Source of the DNA: Coriaria nepalensis
Taxonomy: Eukaryota; Streptophyta; Magnoliopsida; Cucurbitales; Coriariaceae
NCBI GenBank assembly: GCA_027186245.1
Contig: CP114485.1
Span: 7,192,001-7,256,000, forward strand
DNA: 64,000 bases
Direction of reading: 5' to 3'
The notes under the pieces are model-generated. The model searched no databases and was not told the DNA's origin. It saw only the letters and a program-made list of their open reading frames with translations. The position numbers were made by a program, and so were the translations under genes. Positions 13,081 through 24,773 of this stretch are shown here, piece by piece. Positions within the stretch are counted from its first letter, which is position 1, and every line of letters starts with the position of its first letter.

Positions 13081-16000
13081 TTATTGCCATCCGTATTGTT
13101 GGTTCAAGTTTTTTCCCATCAGGTTTGATCCACGGCCACCACCACCGCTAGAACCACTATAAGGACCACCCTTAGGGTAGTTTGGCGGAGCACCAACTCC
13201 ATACCCCTCCTCCACCCTTGGGACCCGCACCACTCACACCACTAGAGCCATAGGGTGCACATCAACCACCACCCTGAGAATACTGGCCACTTCCGCCATA
13301 ACTACTATCAACACCACCACCTTGACCACTAAAAGGATATTATAGTTTTTTACTAATATTAGTTACATTATTATTAAAGTTACTTTATTGTCTTATTGTT
13401 ATAGTTACTTTATTATTATAGTTACCTTATTGTAATCTTAGTAATCTTTATATATATAGTTAATACTTTATTAAAAACACAAATTAATATAATTACATAT
13501 TTGAATAGTTTCTACTCTTTCATGGTATCAAAGTACCATAGGCTAACCTCGGTTTTTTTTTACTCAATTCACTCTTTCTTGAATCATGACTTCTCAAAAG
13601 CTACGAATTCCAACCATCATCGTTGCAACTACTTCAACTCTTTCCAACACAATCATAGCTACATTGTTAACACAATTCTCAATCTAACACATAACTAGTT
13701 TTATATCTACTCGTTTCGATGGAATGAATTACCTTACTTTGAAATTTTAAATGGAGTTTATCCTCATTACCACTGATCCAATACAACATATGGACGGTTC
13801 CCTATAGGTGCCACAAATCACAGATTTCTCATAACCTACTTTTGAATACCTAACTTGAAGAAAAATCGACTGCTTTATATATTCCGTAATCAATATCATA
13901 CCATCTCCAAACGTTGTAAATCTCGCTATTGGATGTAATTTGGCTCGACATTTGTTACTCAAATTCCACTTCTATAATAAGTACTCGTTACTCAAATTAC
14001 AACTCCTTCCGACTGAAAGATCTCGACCTCCTGAGCTATTTTCTTGATATCAAAGCTCTCTCTACTTCTATTGGCCTTCTCGTTATTTGCCACATATCCA
14101 CTACTAACCAAATTATGAATGCTTTTACTAAGAGTCTTTTCTCGTTCCCGATTTCAGTCTTTACGGTCCAAGTTCACTGTGTGTACACGTATTTCATTTG
14201 AGGATAATGATACTATAGTCTTTTACTAATATTAGTTACTTTATTATTATAGTTATATTATTATTAAAGTTACTTTATTATTATAGTTATTTTATTGTAA
14301 TTCTAGTGGTCCATATATTTACAATCTCTACTCTATCAACCACCACGATTGGATGGTTGTATTGTCTGGCGGGATTTGCACTTGGTGGATACCGGCCTGG
14401 CCCACCTGAGGGCCACCACAAGGCTTTCCAAAATGGTGGCCCCCAGGGCCCCCTGCAGCAACAGGGGGTTGAGAGCTATGCAATGGCTGGTTTGGGACAG
14501 GCCGTAATTGGGCATGGGCTTGACCCGACTGCTGGAGTGGTGGAAGGCGGGTGTGTTGTTGTGTGTGTTGCAATTTCTGACGTTTTGCGTTTTCTTCCTG
14601 TTGTCTTTGCTGCTGCCGTTTTTCTTGGTTTGGAACTCATGGGATGATTCACATTTGGGTAAACTGGAATATTCAGTCAGGTAATATGGATAATCAGATA
14701 AACTATAGAATGAAAAAATAAATAAGTGAAAATTTATGTGAACAGACCTCTTGGGATCACATGGTAATCGGTCAGTCCAAAAGTAGTCAACATCAAGAGC
14801 ACCCTTTGCAGATATCCTCTTCATTTATTGCAACAAAAAACAACCATTAGATGTCAAATAAGGTCAGTCTAACAAGAAATGACTTCGGTTTCTTTTAATT
14901 ATAGTAAGATCAGACTTTGGATGTTGTAATAACTATGGATCAGACTATAAAAGTTAATGTACCAATGAGATCTCATTCCAAGACATAAAAAGTACCCATC
15001 AACAAGGGAAAGAATTCACCCAGAAATGAATGTGCCCATCATCATAGCATAGCTTTGATGAAGTCAAAGGTGATAGTAAACAATGCTAACAAAATTCAAG
15101 TTAACTCGTAACTTGCTATAGATGAACCTAAACCATTACCTAGCCAAATGGAAAATGAACAACAATAATCAAAATCACAAGTCAAATCGTTTGATGATCA
15201 GTGCCAAATAAAGGATACATTAATCCATCAAAAAGGGTACCGGAGAGGGATCAAGAGTCAGCATCCCCTCCAACAACTCTAAAGCATGACGGTCAAAACT
15301 GTAATGCGCAAACAAAGATCACCACACTCAATATATTTCACATGTTTAATTGAAACTTTTGATTACAATTGCAAATTGATGCAAGTTATAAAAGGGTTGG
15401 TAAAATACAGCAGAGATGGGGATTACTCCCTGAAAACCTCTCTAAGTCTTCTCTTCATCGGCCTTGAAGGTTTCAAATTGTTATACCAAGGAATCTTGGA
15501 AACCCTGGGCCAATTAAGCTCATCTACGGTTTCACACAAGTCAAAGATCTTATTTAATTGCTCAGGCTACAATGAGTACAATTAAAAATGCATATTAAGA
15601 TAGTAATGTGAGGTAGTGATGGGAGTTTTTATGTGCATAATTAAATAAGAAAACTAGAATATTGTAATTTAAAATTAAGGGGAAAAAAAAATTATAACTA
15701 GAATATAAGAATAAGAAAACAGCATAATTATTCAACACTTGTAAGAAGCACTTACCTCATCTTTACCTGGGAAAATCGGTTTCCCATGAAGAAGTTCGGC
15801 AAAGATACAACCAACAGACCACATATCAACAGCGGGGCCATACCTTGTTGTCCAAAGTAGCAATTCTGGAGGCCTGAAATGAATGATAATCAAATAGGTT
15901 AACCAGTGAGTGATTCCATTTTTTGTCTTCTCTACTTTCCCTGCTTCTCCATGATTGGATAAGGGAACTCCCATCCCTACTCCAGTAGAAGAGAAAGTAA

Positions 16001-17276
16001 AGGAGACTAGATTTAAACTTTCAGTACGGAGAAATACATACATATACCACAAAGTTATTACACGGTTCGTAAGATAAGCATTGTGATCATTAGAGAACGA
16101 CCTAGCAAGCCCAAAATCTGCAAGCTTCAAATATCCATCATTGTCTATAAGAAGATTAGAGCCTGCAAATCGAAACAAAAACATTAACATGTGTTAGAAA
16201 AGATGAGATACAAAATCCAAGGACAGGATAAATTCTGGCTTTTATGGCAGCCTTTGATATCCCGACTAACTTGATTTCATGTAGCACTACACAAAGAAGA
16301 AGAGGGAGATAAAGGCCCCGAAGCTAGGAGGAAGTCTTACCATGGAAATATTAAAATATATAAGCAATACCTTAATCTGAGGAACTGAAAATCTCATCCC
16401 AGAACGATCAGCGAGATCTGTCAGATCATGGTCCATGTACTAAAAAATTATATACTGTAAAATTTTAATAAATTAATACGGTTGAAATTAAAAAATATAT
16501 ATTAATTTAACTAATTATTTAATTATTTAAAAATTTTAATATATTATTTATAAATTAAAATAATAAAAAATATTTTATAATTAATATTATTAATTTATCG
16601 AAATTTTAAAATAAATACCATTTTTATAATTGTTTCCATCGGCAAATCTAAGTAAGATATGACAATTAGACATTTTCAAGAAGAAATTAATAATTATGCT
16701 TTTTGAGTTTTATTTAAATTATCTTTATATAATATTAATAACATGTTTTTTGCAGGTTTATTTAAGAATCTTTATATAAATAAATGATACTGAGAAAGCT
16801 GTAGATCAAGTAATAGCCTGGTCTTCCCTACTCCTCTTTCTCAGAACCTGGCAAGCAAAATTATAAAATTCAAGGACACATATCAATCAATGTCTAAGCA
16901 TTTATGAGAAGTGAAAGAACATAAAATCACGGGGATAGAACGGACGAGAAGACACAAAAAGTACCTGGTGACGTCACAATCTCTTTCAGATTAACTACAT
17001 TTTCATGATGCATGTTTTTAGGATTTTGCTTTCTCGTATGGCAGTAATAGGGAACTGCACGAACAAATGGGATTCAAATGATATTAAAAGAAGAGGTTGC
17101 CATATTTTAATAAAAATCAAAGGGTCAAAATACTTTTGGGGGGGATGGTAAGAACATAAACAGAAATACATATACTAAGTTTCTCAAAAGCATATACCCC
17201 TCTTTCATTGTCCATTCGTATTTTCTTCAAAGCAACAATTTCTCCAGTCTTTATTTCTCTGGCCATGAAAACTTGA
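13081..17276 (-). pseudogene. CDKC: Decayed C-type cyclin-dependent kinase (CDKC), introns retained
   Basis: CDKC kinases are plant CDK9 relatives that phosphorylate the RNA polymerase II C-terminal domain. Recognisable exons on the minus strand, in gene order: 17198-17276 (KTGEIVALKKIRMDNEREG), 16965-17054 (HHENVVNLKEIVTSP, after a 1-base frameshift), 16370-16435 (YMDHDLTDLADRSGMRFSVP), about 16250-16280, 15733-16162 ([20 protein letters not shown], then [14 protein letters not shown]), 15435-15566 (PEQLNKIF to PMKRRLREVF), about 15240-15300, 14336-14824 and the Gly-rich tail 13081-13324. Exon 1 with the Gly-rich ATP loop is not found. The catalytic-loop exon has an internal deletion: CYM joins straight to NQVSRDIK, so the HRD histidine is lost. 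Frameshifts occur at an A-run (QTKK), near GKPCGG and in the final Gly-rich exon. A Copia element interrupts the last exon. Intron retention excludes a processed copy. Confidence 0.88.
13325..14343 (+). mobile_element. Short Copia element with two LTRs, inserted in the CDKC last exon
   Basis: The target duplication ACCAC is present at 13325-13329 and 14339-14343. The 5' LTR is 13330-13522 (193 bp) and the 3' LTR is 14199-14338 (140 bp, missing an internal block of about 50 bp); both end TCTACTCTNTCA. Directly after the 5' LTR is a primer site, TGGTATCAAAG (13523-13533), complementary to initiator tRNA-Met. The interior (665 bp) keeps only the two ends of a Copia coding region. At 13588 there is a gag start-like frame, TSQKLRIPTII, followed by RFDGMNYLTLKF. 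Near 14080 there is the RNase H end HISTTNQIMNAFTKSL. The middle (protease, integrase, RT) is deleted. It is non-autonomous and now decayed. Confidence 0.85.
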
Positions 17277-17939
17277 CTGCAAGTCCAAAAGCATACACTA
17301 GAGATTATTTCCTTCGAACCTCTAGAAATTATACCAAGTTACCAACTTAATAAACCAGATACTTATTTTTAAAAAGAAAAATGAACTAAAATACGAAACC
17401 AAGTATTGAAGAGGCTTTGGGTATTGTATGGGTGCATAACTATGTAAGTAACAAAATCCCATGTGATCGAGGTTGAGCTTTCTTGGTGTTGCATGAGTAT
17501 CAGATCGGATATAAGTCAATGTGTGCGGATACCTGACAGTTTTGATCGGATTGGATATCCGATCCAATTGAAATTAGAGGAGTTGAATCCGACCCGACTC
17601 GACCCATATAAATTAATTGTATATATTAAATTTAAGATATATATAACTATATATCTATTATTTATGTAAGATTTTATGTCAATTAAAAATATATATATAT
17701 GTAACTAATTGTGATTGAAATTTAAGGCAGCATAACATTTAATTTATGTATAATTACCATTTATGAATTACATGTGAAGTGTAAGTGCATCACAATTATA
17801 AAGTCATAACATCACAATCATAACAAGTTATGAAGTTTATCAACAAATATCAACAAGTTTGTCAAATTAAAAAATATCAACAAGTTCAACCAACATCAAC
17901 AACATCTACCTCATTTCTATACGGCTGCAGATTTTGCAC
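17277..17939. other. Intergenic DNA, hAT-like subterminal sequence
   Basis: The missing CDKC exon 1 is not found here. A block at 17500-17610 rich in GATCGGAT/GATCCGATC words resembles the subterminal sequence of the MITE at 3531-4257, so it may be a transposon end. TA-rich microsatellite sequence follows at 17636-17705. Confidence 0.4.
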
Positions 17940-20900
17940 CTGATATTAAAAATTAAAAACTCAATGAATATATATTATATGAGAAACAAATAAATAATAT
18001 ACAACACACGAAAATATATAATAAAATAAGTATATACTATTGTCTTTTTTATCAAAAACCTCTATTGCATGCAGATAAGTGCCTCAACCAGAGAAGAGCA
18101 AATCTACTATGGAAGTCCATGATCGTAGGTTCACTCATGCTAAATGTGGACTCTAAAGCAAACATAGATATATGTATAGCTAGAATATCTCTGGCCATTC
18201 GCTGTAGTGTCGGGTACTTGTGGACATTCACCCTCCAGTATCATAGGATATCAAAGTAGTCATGGTAATCAACAAGACTGTCAACATCTAGATACTGCTC
18301 CACCTCTATAATATGTCGAGTGAGCAACCTCGAAATACAACTCGCATAGAAATCTTTTACTAAATTACTAAGTTCTTGAGAAGATTGCGTCCCTACATCT
18401 TACTGCGAGATGGATGAGACATCAGATAGTATGAGGCTTGTGGACAACAATTCAAGATCCTCCTCTTTATAGCAATCATGCAAAGACTGCAAGCACCTTT
18501 GCGATTTTTTAAGCAACCAATTGGCTTATCCTGAAATATTTGAGACTTTCTCAAGTCACTGCTGTCTCATTTCAGGGACTGAACAGACTGACAACACAAA
18601 CTAAGAGATTAACTGCTGATGAGGGCTTTCCATCCACAATATTTCTTGAATGCCTTTTCTCATGCCGACGATGACCAGATGCACTTAACTGCTGCATGAA
18701 TCCTCTTAATAGAATCAAATCATTCAACACTTGCAATCCCTCATGCACAATGATATTAATTATGTGGCAAGCACACCTATAAGAAGAAAAAAATTATCGT
18801 TACTAATCTATAAGTATATATTGACAGGAATGTTAAGGTCTAAATGTATTCATGCATTTATGTTGGGCATGGTGCTGTGAAAACATGTCATGAGTATTGT
18901 TTTAATGAAATTAATAAAAGTGACATTTTTACATATAATTGTTATGAATGTATTATTGTCAAATAATATAAATAAATATCAGAAAATTCAAAATTCATTT
19001 ATATGACTTGTAATCTTGTATAAGTACGAGAGGATTAAAATTATAGATAATGAATTAAATTGTCCACAACATATTAAAGAATGGAATTTTTAATATAGTG
19101 GTTGCTAGTACGGTTCACTAGCATTATGAATGCATGTGATCTAGATCCGTATCACTGATGTAGATAGACATCTCAGTGGAGGTTCTTTATATAATTGGAT
19201 TATATAGGACAACACTCGATATGAATTAAATATTTATTAAATATCATTGACCATAAAGAATTAAATTTATATCAAACAATGATTATATGCAAATCAATCT
19301 AAATCCTAATCATGAACTCATGTTTATGTCAACTGGATCTTTTGATTTACTCATCACAATTTGTTTAGATAATCAGGTTAAAAACTTTTGTTTTAGAGAT
19401 TCATTGGGATAAGTGGCTGAGAACATGATTTACAAATATGAAATTCAAACTTTCTCTATAGAAGATAGTATAGTGGTTCCCTTAAGAGTTAGTTTTGGAA
19501 CTGAATGGTTTTGAACTCAAATTTATAATCAAGTTATAAATTGACCGTTCACTAGTTAATTAATGATACTTAAGGATAAATAAATAATTAGAGAGGTAAA
19601 ATGGTAATTTTAACCAATTCTAATTATGAATCAATTTTTGGAGGATTGAATGCATGAAATGAATATATCAATGGACTAATAAAGATTACTTAGTAAATAT
19701 GTTCTTTAATTACAAGAGTGCAATCCTATATTTTTAGTGGAAACATATTTCGATTAATAAATTAGATTTATAAAATTAAAGAGTTTGGTCATTAATCTAA
19801 TTTATTGGAGCTTGGAATTATAGGTCCATGGTCCCCAGGTCGCCTCTATAAAACATTGTATAGGGTAAGAATGACAAATGTTGAAAAGGACTTATTTGCA
19901 AGAAAATAGTTTTTTGGGGTAAATTTGTAATTATGAGATAATTGGTGTTAATTCATTAATTAATAATTAATAAAAGATGTATTTAAATGTGAAATTCGGA
20001 ATTAATAAATTAAATATTAATATATTTGATTTTGAATTGAATATGTTATGTATAATATTAAATTGATATGAAATATTTATTTAATATTAAAATTAAGAAA
20101 AGTCAAATTTAGATTAGTTTAATAAACTAATTTAAAATTTAAATAAGATTTGAAATAGATGAGATTTTATTTTAAATAATATTTAAATAAGTTTGACTAA
20201 ATCAAATATATCATCAAAAGATGATATGATTTAAAATAAATATGATTTTATTTTAAATTAGATTTAATCTTATCAAATATATTATCAAAATGATGATATG
20301 ACTTAAAATAGAATAAAACTCTATTTTAAATAAGATTTGAAAATATTTAATCATATTAAAGATATCATTCGATGATCATCTTTGAATTATTAATTCGATT
20401 AATTTAAAGAGTTTAAATTAATTAAAACTCCTAATAGAGTTCTATAAATACATTTCATCCTAATTAAATTAGAGACTTTTTTTTTACAGGAGATTTTTTC
20501 CAGTAGAGATTTTTTAGAGAGAAATAGAAAGAAAACTTTGTCTTCTCTACGTGCTCACGCACATCCTATTGTGTTGAAGATCAACTTGGTAGATTGTTGT
20601 GTGAGTCTCGACGATCGATTCGCATAAGGCAAAAATAGGACCTCTTCGTATAGATGTATATTAATTTATATGTATATAAAGGATCGCAAAAATATTTTTA
20701 GAAAATTTTTGTTATACACTAGGACCAATTGTTCCCTTCCGCTGCGTGTTTGTTAACCGCCGATTTCCAACAATGTACCCGAAGTGCATATGATTCCCAC
20801 CAAGCAACATCTCCTCTTTTCTAAGCTTTTTTTTCAAGTCGGATATAGCTATGTTATTAGGTGAGGCATTTTCTACTATCACGCACTCAACACAACGAAT

Positions 20901-21780
20901 GCCTCTCACTCATAGATAATCTTAACTAGTAGCTTCTCGATGGTATTGCTTTTGCGATCGTTCACAACCTTGAAAACCACCACCTTCTTCTGGACCTCCT
21001 AGCTATTATCAACGTAGTGGGTAGTGAAATACATATAAGACATATTTTGAACGGAAGTCCATATGCTACTGGTGAGGGAGACATATATATAAAACTTTTT
21101 GAAAAACTCTCGCAACTTCACCGACATTGTCATAAATAACCTCATCACTTTACTTGGAATCGTAAACCGTGATGGCACCTTGACACATGGATAAATCGTC
21201 TTCTATAATCTAATCAAACTTAGGTGCTCTATTAGGCGGAAGGCCTGCTCCGATCCTATAACCCATCGGACAATGGCCATCCTGATAGTTGGCCCATTAA
21301 AACTATAGTATATAAAGATATAAAATAAATTAAAATTTATGTTCGAATCTAATTAAACTAAAATTAAACAATCCATTAAACTAATGGAAACAAATCATAT
21401 TATCAGTACGCGAACAACTCTATTCTCCCATCGGCTTTTTTTGCACCGATAAGAATTTTATCCATCGGGCCATTTATTTTCCTTGTAGGGCAGTGATTGT
21501 TCGTGTGTTGTGTCAAGTGCAATGTTCTCGATTCCCTGCTACCTTTATATGACATGACCCTCTAATAAGAAATGCATGTTGTCGTCCCCTTCTTTGTATC
21601 TGTTATGAAACTATTCCATGTCGAACTCCTTGTTAGTCATTTCTTCTAATCTTAGTAGGACGTGGTGGTGTCTTTGCATATTTCTTTTTCTTAGTTCTCT
21701 TTTCGCCTTGATTTGTAACACGGACTGTTGTATTGTCATCAATTTGTAACACGAACATGGTGGTTTATCTACACAGTATG
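17940..21780 (-). mobile_element. Decayed RICESLEEPER-like hAT transposon
   Basis: Minus-strand reading gives, in order, a region at 21480-21720 in the position of the BED zinc finger (decayed); transposase-core phrases at about 20900-21200 (including SVQNMSYMYF); NASPNNIAISDLKKKLRKEE at about 20830; CACHIINIIVHEGLQVLNDL at about 18715-18775; and the C-terminal dimerisation block WRVNVHKYPTLQRMARDILA at 18140-18220. These match plant hAT/RICESLEEPER transposases. Stops interrupt the frame, for example in the segment before WRVNV. A canonical intron splits the gene: donor GTACAT at 20779 and acceptor TATAG at 18777, exons joining inside the HF(G)CACHIIN block. An LTR sequence sits in that intron. 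Terminal inverted repeats were not located. Confidence 0.78.
18861..20772 (+). mobile_element. LTR sequence (possible solo LTR) inside the hAT intron
   Basis: The ends are TGTTGG (18861) and CCAACA (20772), the inverted dinucleotide-plus pattern of LTRs. The flanks ATTTA and ATGTA match at 4 of 5 positions, as expected for an aged 5-bp target duplication. A TATA-like TCTATAAATACAT lies near 20440-20453, followed by a GC-richer leader-like stretch and CCGCTGCG near the 3' end, typical of plant LTR R/U5 regions; this sets the + orientation. No primer site, open frame or second LTR is seen, so a large solo LTR is the simplest reading. Confidence 0.6.
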
Positions 21781-23515
21781 AACATATATTACTAATGTAT
21801 ACTAAAATAAGAATCTTGTAGGTATTACAAACTCATACACCAATCACAATCTCAAATCATATTGTAAAATCTATAATATACAGTAATCATATGGTAATAG
21901 GATGTTGTAAAATCAGAAGCATAAATTACAAATTGATACTATAATCTTTAATCTAAAGTATAATGTAATCTCAATTACTATAGGGATGATCATAATATCT
22001 AATATTATAAGAATATTGTAAGGATAAACTAAGAGTGTTATGCCCGTCAAGCTAATTAGGTATGACCCGATCAGGTCAAACACTTATGAGAACCAATCTT
22101 AAACTGAATAAATCGTCAACAAAATTGAATGCATAGCATTTAATATATCATGTTGTTATTAGATTAGAAATAACGAATTGCATGCATATACAATTTCCCA
22201 CATACTTGATAGATTCATAAATCTTAAACATGCACTTGGAATCATGATGGAGATCATGACTGGCGAGATCCGAGTTGGCTAAAGTCTATAAGATTCAAAT
22301 TGTTCATAGTCATATGATTGTCATGAGGGGATAATGACAATCCGGAGAGACTATTGCATGCATTATCTTCTTTGAAAGAAGAGTGATGATCTCATAATCA
22401 TCAGTATTGGAGAATACTGGAATGGGCATGTAGGTGATTAGTAGGGACTTAATCACTGAATGTGATCACTTGGAATATTGGCAGTGACTATTGTATTTGT
22501 GTTACTTAGACTTGAGATAATCACAATATTGGCATATAAGATATCATGTTTTGATGTCAATCCACGTCGTCTTAATAAAAGGTCACAGAGAGGGTGTATC
22601 ATTGGACATATGTTTGAGTACGTTCAGTTTGTAGGGGGATAAAATGAGATTCATCACCTCTACATTAGAGGATGTGGTTTTATAAATCATATAACTTATG
22701 CAAGGAAGATTTTATGATGTGGAAAAAATGTTTTTTGTAAATTCATTGTCAAGTGCACAAGAGTTTATGATATTCATAAAGAAGGTCTAATAGGGTTTTA
22801 ACAATTAAACTATACCATAGGATTTTCTGCAACCATAAGTACATGAAATGATCAGTCTCGTATAGTAATAGTCATCTACGATTCTTATTGAAGGTCCTCG
22901 TATTTTTAATTATACAGGTGGCACATACACTTTACTAAAGGACAATGTAGATATGACAGTTTAAATTAATTTGATCATAAAAGATGATCATATTAACTAA
23001 TTGACTTGAAAGTATTTTCAAGGTCAAATGGTCTATTCGAAAGAATGGATAAAACTCACAAGTTATTGTGAGATCCACCTACCGGCCTAATATAGAATGT
23101 ATATGGTTACATATATAAAGGTTGAGTAGATCTCGGTTGGTTCTAAATCTGAGAATTTTGACTTGTTCGTAATAAACTTGATTTAAGAGTTAAATCATTA
23201 ATTAATTTAATGTATTAAATCTAAGTCACACTCATACTACTAGCATATCCAAAGTGTGATTTAGAAAATAATATTTGTCGGGTCAGAAAGAAAGTTTGGT
23301 TGGTCATTAAAGTATTAATGAGCCTAACATGGGCAAGGCCCAAATTAAAGTTCGTATTTTACTAGGTAAAACTTGTACATTAATTTGAAAATATAAAGTT
23401 TATTTTAATTTTTGAAAAACCGGGAATTAAAACAGGCTTTAGATGTCAAGTATGGGCTTGGCCTAAGAGCAAGTGTATTATGTATATAATAAACACACAT
23501 TCTTAAGAATCCCGT

Positions 23516-24358
23516 TAGGGGTGAGCAAGTCACTCCGCACCCAATCAAACTGCACGTTTCACTATGGTGCAGTAGGTTTACTCCCCAAAAATATTATGTG
23601 GTGCAGGGCCCACATTGCACCCATGCGGTGCCTTGCAGTGCAGTATGCGGGGCCCGACAATATAAATTAAAAAAAATATATACATATATATATATGAACT
23701 TTATATAGTTTGATGATACGATTATATACAGTTTGATACTTTGATTCAATATGTCGAGCATCTCAAAGATCATTTTTGTTTTGTATGCTTGTAATGCCTA
23801 TTTCGATACTTTCATCAGTTCATGATACATTAAACTAATAATCAAAGTTGTGATACTTGATGGGTCGAAAGCCCTATTAACCCATCGAATAAACTAGAAG
23901 TTATGATACTCGGGTCGAAAGCCCCATCGACCCATCGAGTAAACAAGAAATTATGATACTCGATGGGTTGATGGGGCCATCGATCCATCGAGTAAACTAG
24001 AAATCATGATACTCGATGGGTTGAAGGTCTCATTGACTCGTCGAGTAAACAAGAAATTATGATACTTGAGAGGTTGAAAGTCTCATCAATCTATCGAGTA
24101 AATTAGTATATGAACCGCACACATATTACTATATTATTTATGCTACTACAACAACATTTTTTGTCGTTAAAAATTAAAAAAAAAAAAGAAATAAAAATTA
24201 CACCCCACACTGCAACCGACTGCCACCACACTGAAAATCACTGATGCGTTACGGTCGATATGGTGTCCAAAATAGAAAAATGTGGTGCGATGTCGGGCGA
24301 TGCACATTACAAAATTTTGGTGTAGTGCGGTGTTGAAACCGCACCATGGACATACCTA
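23516..24358. mobile_element. hAT-like MITE carrying a minisatellite
   Basis: It begins TAGGGGTGAGCAAG, and its subterminal regions are rich in short GC motifs in both orientations (GTGCAGTAGG, GTGGTGCAGGG on the left; GTAGTGCGGTG, GATGCACATT on the right). This is a pattern known from plant hAT MITEs with GTGCGGTGCGG-type subterminal repeats. The right terminus (reverse complement TAGGTATGTCCA) matches only weakly, and no 8-bp duplication is clear, so exact ends are tentative. The centre holds the 53-bp tandem array. Confidence 0.55.
23851..24106. repeat. 53-bp minisatellite whose units form hairpins
   Basis: There are five units: 23851-23903, 23904-23953 (3-bp deletion), 23954-24006, 24007-24059 and a partial 24060-24106. 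Each unit starts TGATACT and ends in AGTAAAC/TAGAAATTA-like sequence. Within a unit, ACTCGATGGGTTGATGG pairs with CCATCGATCCATCGAGT (third unit, 15 of 17 positions). Every full unit can therefore fold into its own stem-loop. Confidence 0.85.
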
Positions 24359-24773
24359 GTTCTCACATCCTCTCATTACCACCCATTTCAAGCAGAGAGA
24401 AAAAAGAATCATCTTTTCTCTCATTTTTTACTTCCTCTCCAAGTCCTTCGTTCAAGAGTTGAACTAATCACTTTATTAATCCCCCCTTTGATTTGTTAAT
24501 TATGTGGATCAAGGATAGAGACCGGGTAACAGTTTAGAATCAAGCAACCAGTCGTAGGTGGTAGCTTTTTTTCGTGCAAATCTAATTGGATTTTAAAGAA
24601 ATGGTTGTGCTAGGTATATTCCCTCTTCTACCTTTTGTTTTGATTTTTATATTTAAGGTATTATGTTGAAAATTTTGAAATGTGTAGGGAATCCTGATAT
24701 ATTACACACATAGGATGCATCCGATTCCTCCCCATATAGGTCAAGAGCCAACGACTAAAAGTGATATCAAAGC

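Larger units (their letters stand above)
22036..24773 (+). mobile_element. LTR plus primer-binding site of a second LTR retrotransposon
   Basis: The sequence starts TGTTATGCCC at 22036 and ends about CCAACG at 24753, shortly before TGATATCAAAGC (24762-24773), close to the tRNA-Met primer site. The body resembles long plant Copia-type LTRs. The LTR is enlarged by a hAT-like insert at about 23516-24358. A leader-like region follows to about 25100. No gag-pol frame was recognised downstream, so the internal part is decayed or deleted. Confidence 0.55.

Noticed and set aside
14306..14647. Plus-strand open frame of 113 codons
   Set aside because: It is the antisense of the CDKC Pro/Gln/Gly-rich C-terminal region and shows no motif of its own.
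23851..24106. CRISPR-like array of repeats with hairpins
   Set aside because: Units are contiguous without unique spacers, the genome is plant nuclear, and no cas genes exist; it is a minisatellite.
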